Below are positions 9,804-18,003 of a DNA stretch of 64,000 bases, piece after piece. This DNA comes from Saprospiraceae bacterium (GTDB lineage: Bacteria; Bacteroidota; Bacteroidia; Chitinophagales; Saprospiraceae): positions 48,257 through 112,256 of the forward strand of contig JAGNXB010000004.1 of assembly GCA_017985675.1 (NCBI GenBank). Direction: 5' to 3'. Numbering within the stretch: position 1 is the first letter of the stretch; each line of letters opens with the position of its first letter. The translations under genes were made by a program, and so were the position numbers. The notes below the pieces were generated by a model. That model was given only the letters and a program-made list of their open reading frames with translations. It ran no database searches and was not told where the DNA came from.

Positions 9804-9827
9804 GCACCTGATTACACTAACAGGTGC
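9804..9827 (-). promoter_or_regulatory. Hairpin in the leader of the RNase G mRNA
   Basis: GCACCTG and CAGGTGC (7 bp) pair around a 10-nt loop, 17 nt upstream of the RNase G start codon. The gap 9808-10077 between RNase G and the mini ribosomal protein holds no convincing gene. It would form a leader of up to about 290 nt. Known: RNase E of enterobacteria controls its own mRNA through leader structures. A similar role here is inference only. Confidence 0.35.
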
Positions 9828-10077
9828 GCCTTAGACATGCGAACTCAAGGACGGGTAGCACAAGAGGCAGTTAGCCTTAGCAACTGGAGCAAAGTGTCCT
9901 ATTTGAACAAGACAACGTTCTCAACGGAGGGCATATCGACATGTAGAGGTACAGAATGATCTGTAGATCCAATGAGGACTGCTTCAGGCTGCATGGCAAC
10001 GAAACCTTTGAAAAAAGAGCCGTATCAGTTCCTGTGTATAAGGCGCAAAGCGCGACCAGGTACCGGGTTACGAATTC

Positions 10078-10170
10078 TTATTTCTTTTTCTTGTGCCGGT
10101 TTTTGCGCAGTCGCTTCTTCCGCTTATGGGTGGCAATTTTATGCCGTTTTCTTTTTTTACCGCAAGGCAT
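10078..10170 (-). CDS. AURKAIP1/COX24-like mini ribosomal protein, 30 residues
   Basis: The minus strand encodes a 30-residue protein that begins MPCGKKRKRHKIATHKRKKR and ends in a run of lysines. This is the signature of the AURKAIP1/COX24 domain proteins of Bacteroidota, very basic peptides of the small ribosomal subunit related to the mitochondrial protein mS38. Sixteen of the first 20 residues of the recognised pattern are basic or fixed. It lies between the TPR gene (28 nt upstream) and RNase G, in the order HU, TPR, this gene, RNase G, which is common in the phylum. Such genes are often missed because of their length. Confidence 0.9.
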   Translation of the reverse strand: MPCGKKRKRHKIATHKRKKRLRKNRHKKKK

Positions 10171-10198
10171 TCTTACGAAATTTTATCTGGTTTCAAAA

Positions 10199-10972
10199 TT
10201 AAATCGAATCACATTTCTGCTGAGCTATCTCAGCTTGAGGCAGATTACCTGCCATTTCTGATGCCTGGGCCAAGAGACACCAGGTTTCCCTGTGGGTCGG
10301 CCTCAGCTCAGATGCTTTGGTCAAACGATCTACTGCCTTTTCCGCTTGTCCAGTTTGAATAGCCAAACGGCCGAGGTGGAAAAGAACAGACGGATCGTCT
10401 GGATATTGTTTGTTCAAATCAACCAACATTAAAATCCCCTGCATAGGGTTTTCTGCTGCGGGTTGTTCTGTATATAACAGCGCCAGATTAATCCGGTGCT
10501 GAGTATCATCCGGAGCCAATGAAATCGCTTTCTCAAATGCGATTACGCCATTTTCAGCACAGTATCCACGGATTTTTTCATCTCTGGAACCTGATAGGGC
10601 TAAAGCAAATGTTGTTCCCGCGATAGACCATGCGTCAGCTGTACCTTCCAGGGCCGCAACTTCCGCTGCGTAGTGACCGGATATTGCGCCCTGACCAAGC
10701 GCATACCAGGCTGATGAAAGAGATTTTAGAACCTCAGCGTCCGGTTTTTCCGGGTCAAGTTGTTTTTCCAACCCAACAATCCGATTGGCTTCAGGACCCG
10801 AAATTTTTGCCCGGGCATCAGCCAACAAGGATTCAATGGTTGTGGTTGTTGCAACAACAATCCGAGAATCTTCTACTTTTTGAAAGCTAATAGGCTTGGT
10901 CCTGAAGCCTACATATAGTAAGACTATAATGACCAGACTACCTGCCACAGCGATCCACTGTGCTTTACCCAT
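10199..10972 (-). CDS. Membrane-anchored TPR protein
   Basis: 257 residues. One N-terminal helix (residues 5-23, WIAVAGSLVIIVLLYVG) anchors it, with the rest predicted periplasmic. Tetratricopeptide repeats are seen at residues about 125-245 (AFEKAISLAPDDTQHRINLALLY; VLFHLGRLAIQTGQAEKAVDRL; ETWCLLAQASEMAGNLPQAE, each shown only in part). The start codon overlaps the HU stop by one base, so the two genes are translationally linked. TPRs are protein-protein scaffolds; the partner is unknown. Confidence 0.8.
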   Translation of the reverse strand: MGKAQWIAVAGSLVIIVLLYVGFRTKPISFQKVEDSRIVVATTTTIESLLADARAKISGPEANRIVGLEKQLDPEKPDAEVLKSLSSAWYALGQGAISGHYAAEVAALEGTADAWSIAGTTFALALSGSRDEKIRGYCAENGVIAFEKAISLAPDDTQHRINLALLYTEQPAAENPMQGILMLVDLNKQYPDDPSVLFHLGRLAIQTGQAEKAVDRLTKASELRPTHRETWCLLAQASEMAGNLPQAEIAQQKCDSI

Positions 10973-11283
10973 TAATCTTCGAATTCATCATCAGGCAACT
11001 CGGTAACATTACCTTTTACCTGCTCAACAAAGACCTTGGCTGGTTTGAAAGACGGAATAAAATGTTCCGGAATCTCAATGGCCATGTTTTTCTTGATGTG
11101 ACGGCCAATCTTTTTTGCCCGTTTTTTGATAACGAAGGAGCCAAAGCCCCTGATATAAACGTTCTCCCCTTCGGAAAGTGAAGACTTTACCTCTTTGAAG
11201 AAGGTCTCTAAAGCGACGAGGACGTCAACCTTCGGAACACCAGTTTTATCAGCGATGGCGTTTACCAAATCTGCCTTTCTCAT
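10972..11283 (-). CDS. HU/IHF-family DNA-binding protein
   Basis: 103 residues, slightly longer than the usual 90. It begins MRKADLVNAIADKTG and carries VYIRGFGSFVIKKRAKK, the conserved beta-arm entry of HU/IHF proteins. The arm region (GRHIKKNMAIEIPEHFIPSF) replaces the usual 'NPxTG' with an NM-AIEIPE variant and ends with FKPAK. A short acidic tail follows (ELPDDEFED). It bends or packs DNA. It is the first gene of the HU-TPR-COX24-RNase G cluster on the minus strand and diverges from yicC. Confidence 0.93.
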   Translation of the reverse strand: MRKADLVNAIADKTGVPKVDVLVALETFFKEVKSSLSEGENVYIRGFGSFVIKKRAKKIGRHIKKNMAIEIPEHFIPSFKPAKVFVEQVKGNVTELPDDEFED

Positions 11284-11429
11284 TATAGCGCTGGTTTAGA
11301 ATTAGTTACGAAAGAAAATGCCCTTACGGGCAAAAGCGGATGCAAAGATCGCAATTCTTTTCATTCTTTGAAAGGGGTTTGTTAAATTTCTTTAGTTCAA
11401 TCCTTGGATTTCAAGCAAATGTGAATGGC

Positions 11430-11437
11430 TATCTTTG
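11430..11437 (+). promoter_or_regulatory. -7 promoter box of yicC-gmk
   Basis: TATCTTTG matches the Bacteroidota -7 consensus TAnnTTTG. A TTG at 11404-11406 could be the -33 element, although the spacing of 23 nt is a little long. Transcription would start near 11442. This rules out the in-frame ATG at 11425 and favours the ATG at 11449 or 11455. Confidence 0.6.
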
Positions 11438-11454
11438 CACCTCAAGCGATGAAT

Positions 11455-12333
11455 ATGCTCCATTCCATGACTGCTTACGGCCGGGGAACAGCTACTTCAG
11501 GTACTTTAAAAGCCGAAGTGGAGATCCGATCCGTTAATAGCAAATTTTTTGATCTGCGATTAAAATATCCCTCTGCCTATAAGGATCGGGAAATGGATCT
11601 TCGTCAGATACTGGCTAATGGTATAGAACGAGGTAAAGCAGATGTGGTCATATCACTTTCCGGTTCGGAGAATGCGCAAGATGCACCCGCCATTGACCCT
11701 GTACTCTTCAGAAAGTATACCCGGGAGATTCAGGCGCTATCTTCTGAACTGGGCCTCCCGACGGGCGATATTGTACTTCAAGTATTGCGTATCCCTCAGG
11801 TCGTGGCTTTAACTGAAGTGCACCTCACCCCGGAAGAATGGGATCTGACAACAGAAGCAATTCGGGATGCAATGGAACGATTTAATCAATTTCGAAGAGA
11901 TGAAGGTGCAGCACTAGCTCAGGACCTCAGTCAGCGCATTCAACATATAATATCGCTCATCGATGAGGTGACACCAATGGAAAATGAGCGCATTACCAAA
12001 ACGAGAACACGTATTCGCCAAAATCTAGCAGACTTCATATCCAACGAAAATGTAGATGAAAGTCGATTTGAGCAGGAGATGCTTTTTTATATGGAGAAAA
12101 TGGATATCACAGAGGAAAAAGTCAGACTTGCACAACACTGCCAATATTTCCTTCAGGAAATTAGTGCAAATGATAAGGAAAAAGGCCGAAAACTTGGCTT
12201 TATTACGCAGGAAATGGGCCGCGAGATCAACACGCTGGGTGCAAAAGCTTACGATACCGGCATTCAGCAGATCGTCATTCTGATGAAAAATGAACTTGAG
12301 AAAGTTAAGGAACAATTGGCAAACATCTTATGA
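11455..12333 (+). CDS. yicC: YicC family endoribonuclease
   Basis: 292 residues from the chosen ATG at 11455, which gives MLHSMTAYGRG, the conserved YicC N-terminus (MI-SMTGFGR in others). The N-terminal YicC domain (EIRSVNSKFFDLRLKYP) runs to about residue 160. The C-terminal DUF1732 domain contains EQEMLFYMEKMDITEEKVRL and GRKLGFITQEMGREINTLG, both diagnostic. Known: YicC proteins form an RNase-like ring acting on small RNAs. The stop overlaps the gmk start (ATGA), so the two genes are translationally coupled, an arrangement found widely in bacteria. Confidence 0.95.
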   Translation: MLHSMTAYGRGTATSGTLKAEVEIRSVNSKFFDLRLKYPSAYKDREMDLRQILANGIERGKADVVISLSGSENAQDAPAIDPVLFRKYTREIQALSSELGLPTGDIVLQVLRIPQVVALTEVHLTPEEWDLTTEAIRDAMERFNQFRRDEGAALAQDLSQRIQHIISLIDEVTPMENERITKTRTRIRQNLADFISNENVDESRFEQEMLFYMEKMDITEEKVRLAQHCQYFLQEISANDKEKGRKLGFITQEMGREINTLGAKAYDTGIQQIVILMKNELEKVKEQLANIL

Positions 12334-12932
12334 ACAATCCGGGGAAATTACTTATTGTAACTGCGCCTTCGGGTTCAGGCAAAACCACCATTGTCCGGCA
12401 TTTGCTGCAAACCTTTCCCGACCTGCGGTTTTCTATTTCCGCTACCAATAGACCGCGGCGATCCACCGAGTTTAATGGAAGGGATTATTATTTTCTCTCC
12501 ACAGAGCGTTTTCGCGAATTGATTAATTCGGGTGCTTTTTTGGAATGGGAAGAGGTGTACCAAGGGCAGTACTACGGTAGTCTGCGAAGTGAAGTGGACC
12601 GTATTCGCTCTGAAGGGCTTGCTGTTATTTTCGATATTGACGTACAAGGAGCAGTTAATTTAAAAAAGACTTACGGCGAAAAAGCACTCGCTCTTTTTAT
12701 ACGCCCCCCTTCGTTGGAAATTCTTATACAACGCCTTCGCAATCGCCAAACAGAGGATGAAGCCAGTCTGGAAAAACGCATAGCCCGAGTCACTCAAGAA
12801 CTGACCTTTGAATCAAGTTTTGACCTTACAATTGTAAACGATAAGCTCTCGGTCGCTCTACAGGAATCGGAGAATATCACTCGCGATTTTCTCCAGTTGG
12901 ACACATCCATAACGCCTGCTTTAAAATCTTAA
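12330..12932 (+). CDS. gmk: Guanylate kinase
   Basis: 200 residues, the normal size. The P-loop VTAPSGSGKTTIV lies at residues 9-21. SATNRPRRSTEFNGRDYYF is the GMP-binding region, and FLEWEEVYQGQYYGSL and VIFDIDVQGAVNLK are typical guanylate kinase motifs. Reaction: GMP + ATP to GDP + ADP in the cytoplasm, feeding both GTP synthesis and the reductase encoded at 18004. The ATGA overlap with yicC indicates one mRNA. Confidence 0.96.
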   Translation: MNNPGKLLIVTAPSGSGKTTIVRHLLQTFPDLRFSISATNRPRRSTEFNGRDYYFLSTERFRELINSGAFLEWEEVYQGQYYGSLRSEVDRIRSEGLAVIFDIDVQGAVNLKKTYGEKALALFIRPPSLEILIQRLRNRQTEDEASLEKRIARVTQELTFESSFDLTIVNDKLSVALQESENITRDFLQLDTSITPALKS

Positions 12933-12953
12933 TTAAAGCATTGATATCTCCCA

Positions 12954-14024
12954 ATGGCCAAGCGCAAAAAACATCATCGCTCTTTAAAAACCGGATTACC
13001 TCCCGGTACATTGGTCTATGTGGGCAACCGCGAAGAAGAAAAACCTGAGTTGTCGGTTATCCAGTTTAATGGGGAAGATTTACACGAATTCACTATTACG
13101 CATTGGGATGATTTGCCTGAACTTGATGCGGAAAAGCACGTCCTATGGATCAATGTGACCGGGCTGCATGATGTGGAAGCTATCCAGCAAATTGGTAATC
13201 ACTTCGGGATTCATAGTCTCATACTGGAAGACATAGTAAATACGGAGCAGCGACCCAAGGTGGAGATCTATGCTGACCATATATTCCTGACCCTCAAAAT
13301 GGTGATGAATTTTCCGGAAAATTCCTCTAGCCTTGATGTTGAACAAGTCAGTTTTTTGATGGGGCCTTCATGGCTAATCAGTTTTCAGGAGGAACCAGGA
13401 GATGTCTTTGACCAGGTTCGGGAGCGACTGCAAAGGCCAATATCACGTATTCGGCAGCATAAAGAGGACTACTTGCTATATAGTCTTACAGATCTTGTAG
13501 TAGACCGATACCTCCAACTGCTGGAGGATATGGGTGATGATCTGGAGCAAATCGAAGATCAAATCCTATCCGGACATGAAAAAGAGGCGCTTCATCGGCT
13601 GCAAATGCGCAAACGGCAATTGCACCAGCTACGTCGTGCTGTGGTGCCATTGCGGGAAGCAATCGGAGAACTATATAGGGAGGAAAATGCATTGATTTCA
13701 CCCTTTACCCAACGTTATTTGAGTGACCTTCATGACCATCTCATCCAAGTACATGATCTCATGGAAAGCCTGAGAGAATTATGTGTCGAATTGCGTGAAA
13801 CCCACTTATCTATGTTAAGCAACCGTGCCAATGAAGTGATGAAAGTTTTAACTATAATAGCTACTATCTTCATCCCACTCACGTTTATTGTTGGCATTTA
13901 TGGGATGAACTTCAGGTTTATGCCTGAAATTGAATGGCGTTATGGGTATTTGATGGTGTGGATCATTATGTTGACATCCACTTATTTTATGCTTCGTTAT
14001 TTTCGCAAAAAAAAGTGGTTCTAA
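12954..14024 (+). CDS. corA: CorA magnesium/cobalt transporter
   Basis: 356 residues. A large N-terminal cytoplasmic domain (residues 1-290) with long coiled helices is followed by two membrane helices at about 296-318 and 330-348. The signature GIYGMNF lies between them at the pore mouth, as in all CorA channels. The start ATG is 21 nt after the gmk stop, so it may be the third gene of the yicC operon. Function: gated uptake of Mg2+ (and Co2+ or Ni2+) as a pentamer in the inner membrane. A basic start (MAKRKKHHRS) is normal for family members in this phylum. Confidence 0.95.
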   Translation: MAKRKKHHRSLKTGLPPGTLVYVGNREEEKPELSVIQFNGEDLHEFTITHWDDLPELDAEKHVLWINVTGLHDVEAIQQIGNHFGIHSLILEDIVNTEQRPKVEIYADHIFLTLKMVMNFPENSSSLDVEQVSFLMGPSWLISFQEEPGDVFDQVRERLQRPISRIRQHKEDYLLYSLTDLVVDRYLQLLEDMGDDLEQIEDQILSGHEKEALHRLQMRKRQLHQLRRAVVPLREAIGELYREENALISPFTQRYLSDLHDHLIQVHDLMESLRELCVELRETHLSMLSNRANEVMKVLTIIATIFIPLTFIVGIYGMNFRFMPEIEWRYGYLMVWIIMLTSTYFMLRYFRKKKWF

Positions 14025-14180
14025 CCCTGCGTAATTATATAGGTTCTTGTTGCGTTTAATGGTTGAATTTCTCCTTCAGGATGGTTATTTCACAATTTCA
14101 TGCAAATAAAAGCCTTATTAAGCCTTAAAAATTTGACTTTCTCATCCTGAGTGGTCATTTTTGAACTTTAATACAAGGAT

Positions 14181-14567
14181 ATGGAGACGTTAGTTACAGC
14201 AGGCATTAGAGTAAATGTGGAAACGTTTTACCAGGAGAAGCACAGCAGCCCTGAAGATGAACGATATGTTCATGCTTATCGCGTCACTATCCGGAATGAA
14301 GGCAATGAAGCGGTTCAACTCCTTCGTCGCCATTGGTATATTCGGGAATCCAATTCAGTGCTCCGTGAAGTAGAAGGTGAGGGTGTCATTGGCCAACAAC
14401 CTATCCTTGAGCCGGGAGCATCACATGAATATGTGTCCTGGACGCACTTATTGACTGATATTGGCAAGATGTATGGGTATTATACCCTTCAGCGGCTAAG
14501 GGATGGTGAGAACTTTGAAGTAAAAATACCGGAATTTACGCTGACCGCTCCGCTGCGGTTTAATTGA
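14181..14567 (+). CDS. apaG: ApaG protein
   Basis: 128 residues, the full ApaG length. The fibronectin-III-like fold is marked by YRVTIRNEGNEAVQLLRRHW and by GEGVIGQQPILEPGASHEYVS, both strongly conserved. Known: ApaG domains bind pyrophosphate-type ligands. The corA neighbour has been linked to apaG as 'Co2+/Mg2+ efflux' only by genetics in enterobacteria. A 156-nt gap separates it from corA, and no promoter was clearly seen in it. Confidence 0.93.
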   Translation: METLVTAGIRVNVETFYQEKHSSPEDERYVHAYRVTIRNEGNEAVQLLRRHWYIRESNSVLREVEGEGVIGQQPILEPGASHEYVSWTHLLTDIGKMYGYYTLQRLRDGENFEVKIPEFTLTAPLRFN

Positions 14568-14594
14568 TTTATTAGTTCAGTACTTTTTCTATTG

Positions 14595-15344
14595 TTACAA
14601 TGCTTTTTCAAAATAGTGTAACTGGACATCATTTCCATCAAAAACGGCATAGGAATTATAACCTAACCAATCGCCCAAATTGATATACCGGGATCTCCCA
14701 TTGGTCAGTGTATAATCCAGCGGAAGATGGCGATGACCAAAAATAAAATAGTCGATAGGTTGCTTCGTGATTTCCTCTTCACAAAACTGGACTAACCACT
14801 CTTTGTCTAGGCCTAAAAATTGGGCTTCTTCACCAGCGGCAGCCCGGCTTTTACCAGAGAAAAAACGCATCAACCGTATACCAAGATTGGGATGAATCCG
14901 CGCAAATAACCACTGGCAAAACGGATGAGCCAATACCTTTTTAAGCATTTTATAACCCTGATCACCCGGACCAAGTCCATCGCCGTGCCCAATATAAAAT
15001 CGCTTGCCACCAATGTCGTGGATGACCGGTGCCCTTAGAACGGGAATGCTTAGCTCCTCTTCGAAATAGCCAAACATCCACATGTCATGGTTACCCGTAA
15101 AAAAGTAAACTGGCAAGCCACGATCACGCAGCTCCGCCAGTTTCCCAAACAATCGCAAATAGCCTTTCGGGACGACAGTCCCGTATTCAAACCAATAATC
15201 GAACAAGTCACCCACCAGATAAATCCGTTCTGCCTCTGGTGCAATCAGGTCAAGCCAACGTACTATCGCACGCTCACGCTCCCTACTGCTTGTCATTCCA
15301 TCGATTCCTAAATGGAAATCGGAAGCAAAAAAGACTTTCTTCAT
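14595..15344 (-). CDS. lpxH: UDP-2,3-diacylglucosamine diphosphatase (LpxH-type metallophosphatase)
   Basis: 249 residues with the five calcineurin-like metal motifs in order: SDFHLG, GDLFDYWFE, GNHDMW, GHGDG and GHRHLP. The GDLFDYWFE motif and a cap of about 60 residues between the third and fifth motifs fit LpxH. Reaction: UDP-2,3-diacylglucosamine to lipid X + UMP, an early step in lipid A synthesis at the inner membrane. A TATATTTG box at 15355-15362, 10 nt before the start codon, is a likely promoter. The 3' end converges with apaG (27 nt). Confidence 0.92.
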   Translation of the reverse strand: MKKVFFASDFHLGIDGMTSSRERERAIVRWLDLIAPEAERIYLVGDLFDYWFEYGTVVPKGYLRLFGKLAELRDRGLPVYFFTGNHDMWMFGYFEEELSIPVLRAPVIHDIGGKRFYIGHGDGLGPGDQGYKMLKKVLAHPFCQWLFARIHPNLGIRLMRFFSGKSRAAAGEEAQFLGLDKEWLVQFCEEEITKQPIDYFIFGHRHLPLDYTLTNGRSRYINLGDWLGYNSYAVFDGNDVQLHYFEKAL

Positions 15345-15384
15345 TTTAGACCATCAAATATAAAGCACCTGGAAAAAAGACAAA

Positions 15385-15918
15385 CTAAGATTCGACAAAT
15401 CGTTTATCTGTTTCCATCACCTTTTGGCAGTTAGGACAGGTGCGCAATGATTCGTCCCCATAATATTGTCGAAATCTGGGAAAAAAATCTTGTTCAATAT
15501 TGGTCAGGTGGAAATAAGATTCGTGTAGTTTGGTGTTGCAGTTATCGCAAAACCACATAAGCCCATCCGTATCCTGAGGCTGTCGTTTGCATTCAATGAC
15601 AAGACCTATTGTTCCTTCAGGTCTGGATGGGGAATGAGGTACACGAGCGGGCAATAAAAAAAGTTCGCCTTCTCGGATGGGAATATCTACCGCTACGCCA
15701 TCTTCCTGGATTCGGACGGTGATATCGCCTTCGATTTGGTAAAAGAGCTCCTCCGTTTCATTATAATGGTAGTCCTTTCGGGCATTAGGACCAGCAACCA
15801 CCATTACGATATAGTCGCCCGCCTCATCATACAGATTGCGGTTGCCTACGGGTGGTTTTAATTCATGCCGGTGCGCATCAATCCAGGCATTCAAGTTAAA
15901 AGGTTTGCGAATAGCCAT
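15385..15918 (-). CDS. nbaC: 3-hydroxyanthranilate 3,4-dioxygenase
   Basis: 177 residues from the ATG at 15916-15918, which gives MAIRKPFNLNAWIDAHR, the usual N-terminus. A longer frame reaching 16044 would run into the neighbouring gene and is rejected. The cupin core contains NETEELFYQIEGD, with Fe-binding Glu and His nearby (DYHYNETEE), and PARVPHSPSRP with the third iron ligand. The C-terminal CDNC...CPNC pair forms the rubredoxin-like zinc site of bacterial enzymes. Reaction: 3-hydroxyanthranilate + O2 to the precursor of quinolinate (kynurenine route). It diverges from the SDR gene with 52 nt between, suggesting shared control. Confidence 0.95.
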   Translation of the reverse strand: MAIRKPFNLNAWIDAHRHELKPPVGNRNLYDEAGDYIVMVVAGPNARKDYHYNETEELFYQIEGDITVRIQEDGVAVDIPIREGELFLLPARVPHSPSRPEGTIGLVIECKRQPQDTDGLMWFCDNCNTKLHESYFHLTNIEQDFFPRFRQYYGDESLRTCPNCQKVMETDKRFVES

Positions 15919-15970
15919 AGGGCGAACTTGTTTTGCGATATTTACCCCTAAGATATCACAATTATACAAG

Positions 15971-16756
15971 ATGGATCTGGATTTACGCGGAAAATATGCG
16001 CTTGTAGGCGGCAGTAGCAAAGGTTTGGGGAAAGCATCAGCCATTGAACTTGCCGCATTGGGTGCTACAGTTACACTGGTTTCACGGGGGATAAATGATC
16101 TGATTAGCGCGCTGCGTGAACTGCCTGTTCCCTTTGGCCAGATACATGACTACCTGCTTTTGGATTATGATCATCCGGATATGGTGAAGGCAGCTGTAAG
16201 CGCTAAACTCGTAGAACATCCTTACCAGATCCTGGTCAATAACACCGGTGGCCCTCCGGGTGGCCCCATCGTAGCAGCAGCAAACGAGGAGTTTATTGCT
16301 GCATTTACAAGACATCTTCTAGTCAACCAATTGTTGGTTGGATTACTTTTGCCGGGAATGAAGGAGAGCGGCTTTGGCCGGATCATCAATGTTATTTCTA
16401 CTTCGGTCAAACAACCTCTCCCTGGACTGGGCGTATCCAACACCATCCGGGGAGCGGTAGCCAACTGGGCAAAAACCCTTGCAAGTGAAACAGCGCAATG
16501 GGGAATAACCGTTAACAATGTCCTTCCCGGGGCCACCAATACCGAGCGTTTATCTTCAATCATATCATCTAAAGCAGAGAAGCAGCAAACTGATATTGCC
16601 CAAATCAATAAGGCAATGAAGTCAGAAATACCAATGGGGCGTTTTGCAGAGCCACATGAATTTGCTGCGGCAGTTGCTTTCCTGGCTTCGCCTGCTGCAG
16701 GGTACATCACTGGTATCAATTTGCCAGTGGATGGCGGTCGAACCAGTTGTCTGTAA
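15971..16756 (+). CDS. Atypical short-chain dehydrogenase/reductase family protein
   Basis: 261 residues from the ATG at 15971; the longer frame upstream overlaps the dioxygenase gene and is rejected. The cofactor loop reads GGSSKGLGKA in place of TGxxxGxG. LVNNTGGPPGG replaces NNAG. Where most SDRs carry YxASK, this protein has SNTIR, so both the catalytic Tyr and Lys are missing, while the Ser before them (ISTSVK) remains. Such sequences form a known subgroup resembling beta-ketoacyl reductases but without a full catalytic tetrad. The reaction, if any, is unknown. Its divergent neighbour suggests a link to tryptophan/kynurenine metabolism (inference). Confidence 0.85.
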   Translation: MDLDLRGKYALVGGSSKGLGKASAIELAALGATVTLVSRGINDLISALRELPVPFGQIHDYLLLDYDHPDMVKAAVSAKLVEHPYQILVNNTGGPPGGPIVAAANEEFIAAFTRHLLVNQLLVGLLLPGMKESGFGRIINVISTSVKQPLPGLGVSNTIRGAVANWAKTLASETAQWGITVNNVLPGATNTERLSSIISSKAEKQQTDIAQINKAMKSEIPMGRFAEPHEFAAAVAFLASPAAGYITGINLPVDGGRTSCL

Positions 16757-16884
16757 TTTGGCTTAATGTTATTTAGCCCAGCGGGATAGGGCTATCATGT
16801 TATATGACAAAACATAGAAGGGTAGTTCAACGTTAAGAGTCCGTTAGCTCATCATAGAAAGGTTCTTTCTTTAGGTATTGAAAA

Positions 16885-17724
16885 ATGTTAAATTATTATC
16901 TTCAAAAATTGAAAAGTATGATTTCCTTTAAAGCATATTTTTACTGGTTGCTGCTTCTTGGATTACCTCTTATCAGCATTTCTTATCTTAGTTGCAGCAG
17001 TGCAGCATTTTCCAACTTCAACCTTTTACCCATTGAGCAAGACGTGGAGTTGGGTAAGGAAGTAGAAAAAGAAATCGCTGCCGACCCAAAAACATATCCT
17101 ATTCTACCCGAGAATGGCAACGAACAAATCTATCAATACGTACGTGGTATTGCTACAAAGATTATCAACTCCGGCCAAGTACAATACAAGAATAAATTTG
17201 CCTGGAAAGTCCGCATTATTAATGACAGTAAAACACTCAATGCATTTTGCGCACCTGGTGGATATATATACGTGTATACTGGTCTTATCAAGTTTTTGGA
17301 TACAGAGGACCAATTGGCTGGCGTACTCGGGCATGAAATCGCGCATGCCGATTTGAGGCACTCCACACGTCAATTAACTAAAATAATGGGCGTTTCACTG
17401 GTGGGCGAAGCCCTATTAGGCCAAAAACAGGAAACCATCAAGCAGATCACAACTACACTAATTGCACTAAGCTTTAGCCGGGAACACGAAACGGAAAGTG
17501 ATATGGCATCGGTGCGATACCTATGTGGTACAGAATACAACGCTGCAGGCTCAGCTGGATTCTTCCGGAAGATGGCAGGCCAGTCAAACCCTCCCGAGTT
17601 TCTGAGCACCCATCCCAATCCGGTTAATAGAGTAAAAAAGATCGACCAGGAAAAAGTGAGATTAAACTGCCGTGGCACCCAAACCTACGATGCCAAATAT
17701 GCGCAGATGAAAAAATTGATTTGA
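16885..17724 (+). CDS. M48 family zinc metallopeptidase, membrane- or lipid-anchored
   Basis: 279 residues. An N-terminal hydrophobic segment (FYWLLLLGLPLISISYL) ends at Cys33 (SCSS), so a lipoprotein is possible, though the lipobox is not canonical. The catalytic motif GHEIAHADLRHS is HExxH, and the third zinc ligand lies in REHETESD. AFCAPGGYIYVYTGLI is the substrate strand typical of M48 proteins of the BepA/LoiP type. THPNPVNRVKKI near the end matches the family C-terminus. An ATG at 16918 is an alternative start. Known relatives handle quality control of outer-membrane proteins in the periplasm. Confidence 0.9.
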   Translation: MLNYYLQKLKSMISFKAYFYWLLLLGLPLISISYLSCSSAAFSNFNLLPIEQDVELGKEVEKEIAADPKTYPILPENGNEQIYQYVRGIATKIINSGQVQYKNKFAWKVRIINDSKTLNAFCAPGGYIYVYTGLIKFLDTEDQLAGVLGHEIAHADLRHSTRQLTKIMGVSLVGEALLGQKQETIKQITTTLIALSFSREHETESDMASVRYLCGTEYNAAGSAGFFRKMAGQSNPPEFLSTHPNPVNRVKKIDQEKVRLNCRGTQTYDAKYAQMKKLI

Positions 17725-17790
17725 GCGGTTTAGGGTGGAGTAAAGGAGTATGGAGGGGCGGGGAAGGATGTAAACAGTGTGCCTGGTTCC

Positions 17791-17898
17791 TTTTCCACAT
17801 GGGGTGGATAACCTTGTGGATAACCTAAAATAGGTATGCCGTTCCTTCAAACATCCACCCTGTATGACGGGAGGAATCGAGGAAGAATATTATCCACA
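17791..17898. promoter_or_regulatory. Cluster of four DnaA-box-like sites upstream of nrdJ
   Basis: Two sites are perfect 9-mers of the consensus TTATCCACA: 17815-17823 (reverse orientation, TGTGGATAA) and 17890-17898 (forward). Two more differ by one base: 17791-17799 (TTTTCCACA) and 17803-17811 (GGTGGATAA). The first three are spaced exactly 12 bp apart. A TATCTTCA box at 17949-17956 could be the promoter of nrdJ. Known: DnaA controls the ribonucleotide reductase operon in E. coli. The same control here is inferred from position. No dnaA, dnaN or clear AT-rich unwinding region is nearby. Confidence 0.6.
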
Positions 17899-18003
17899 TG
17901 ATGTGCAAAAAATGATAGATATGTCTTGCTTTGGACATGAGCAGTTGTGTATCTTCACCCCCCGTCCCAAAGCCCGGTACGGTCATGTTTACAATCCCAA
18001 CTT

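Noticed and set aside
9899..9994. 31-residue frame on the minus strand between RNase G and the mini ribosomal protein
   Set aside because: No recognisable motif and no start signal; kept only as part of the RNase G leader.
17791..17898. Chromosome replication origin
   Set aside because: DnaA boxes are present but no dnaA, dnaN or gidA neighbour and no clear AT-rich unwinding region; promoter control of nrdJ explains the position better.
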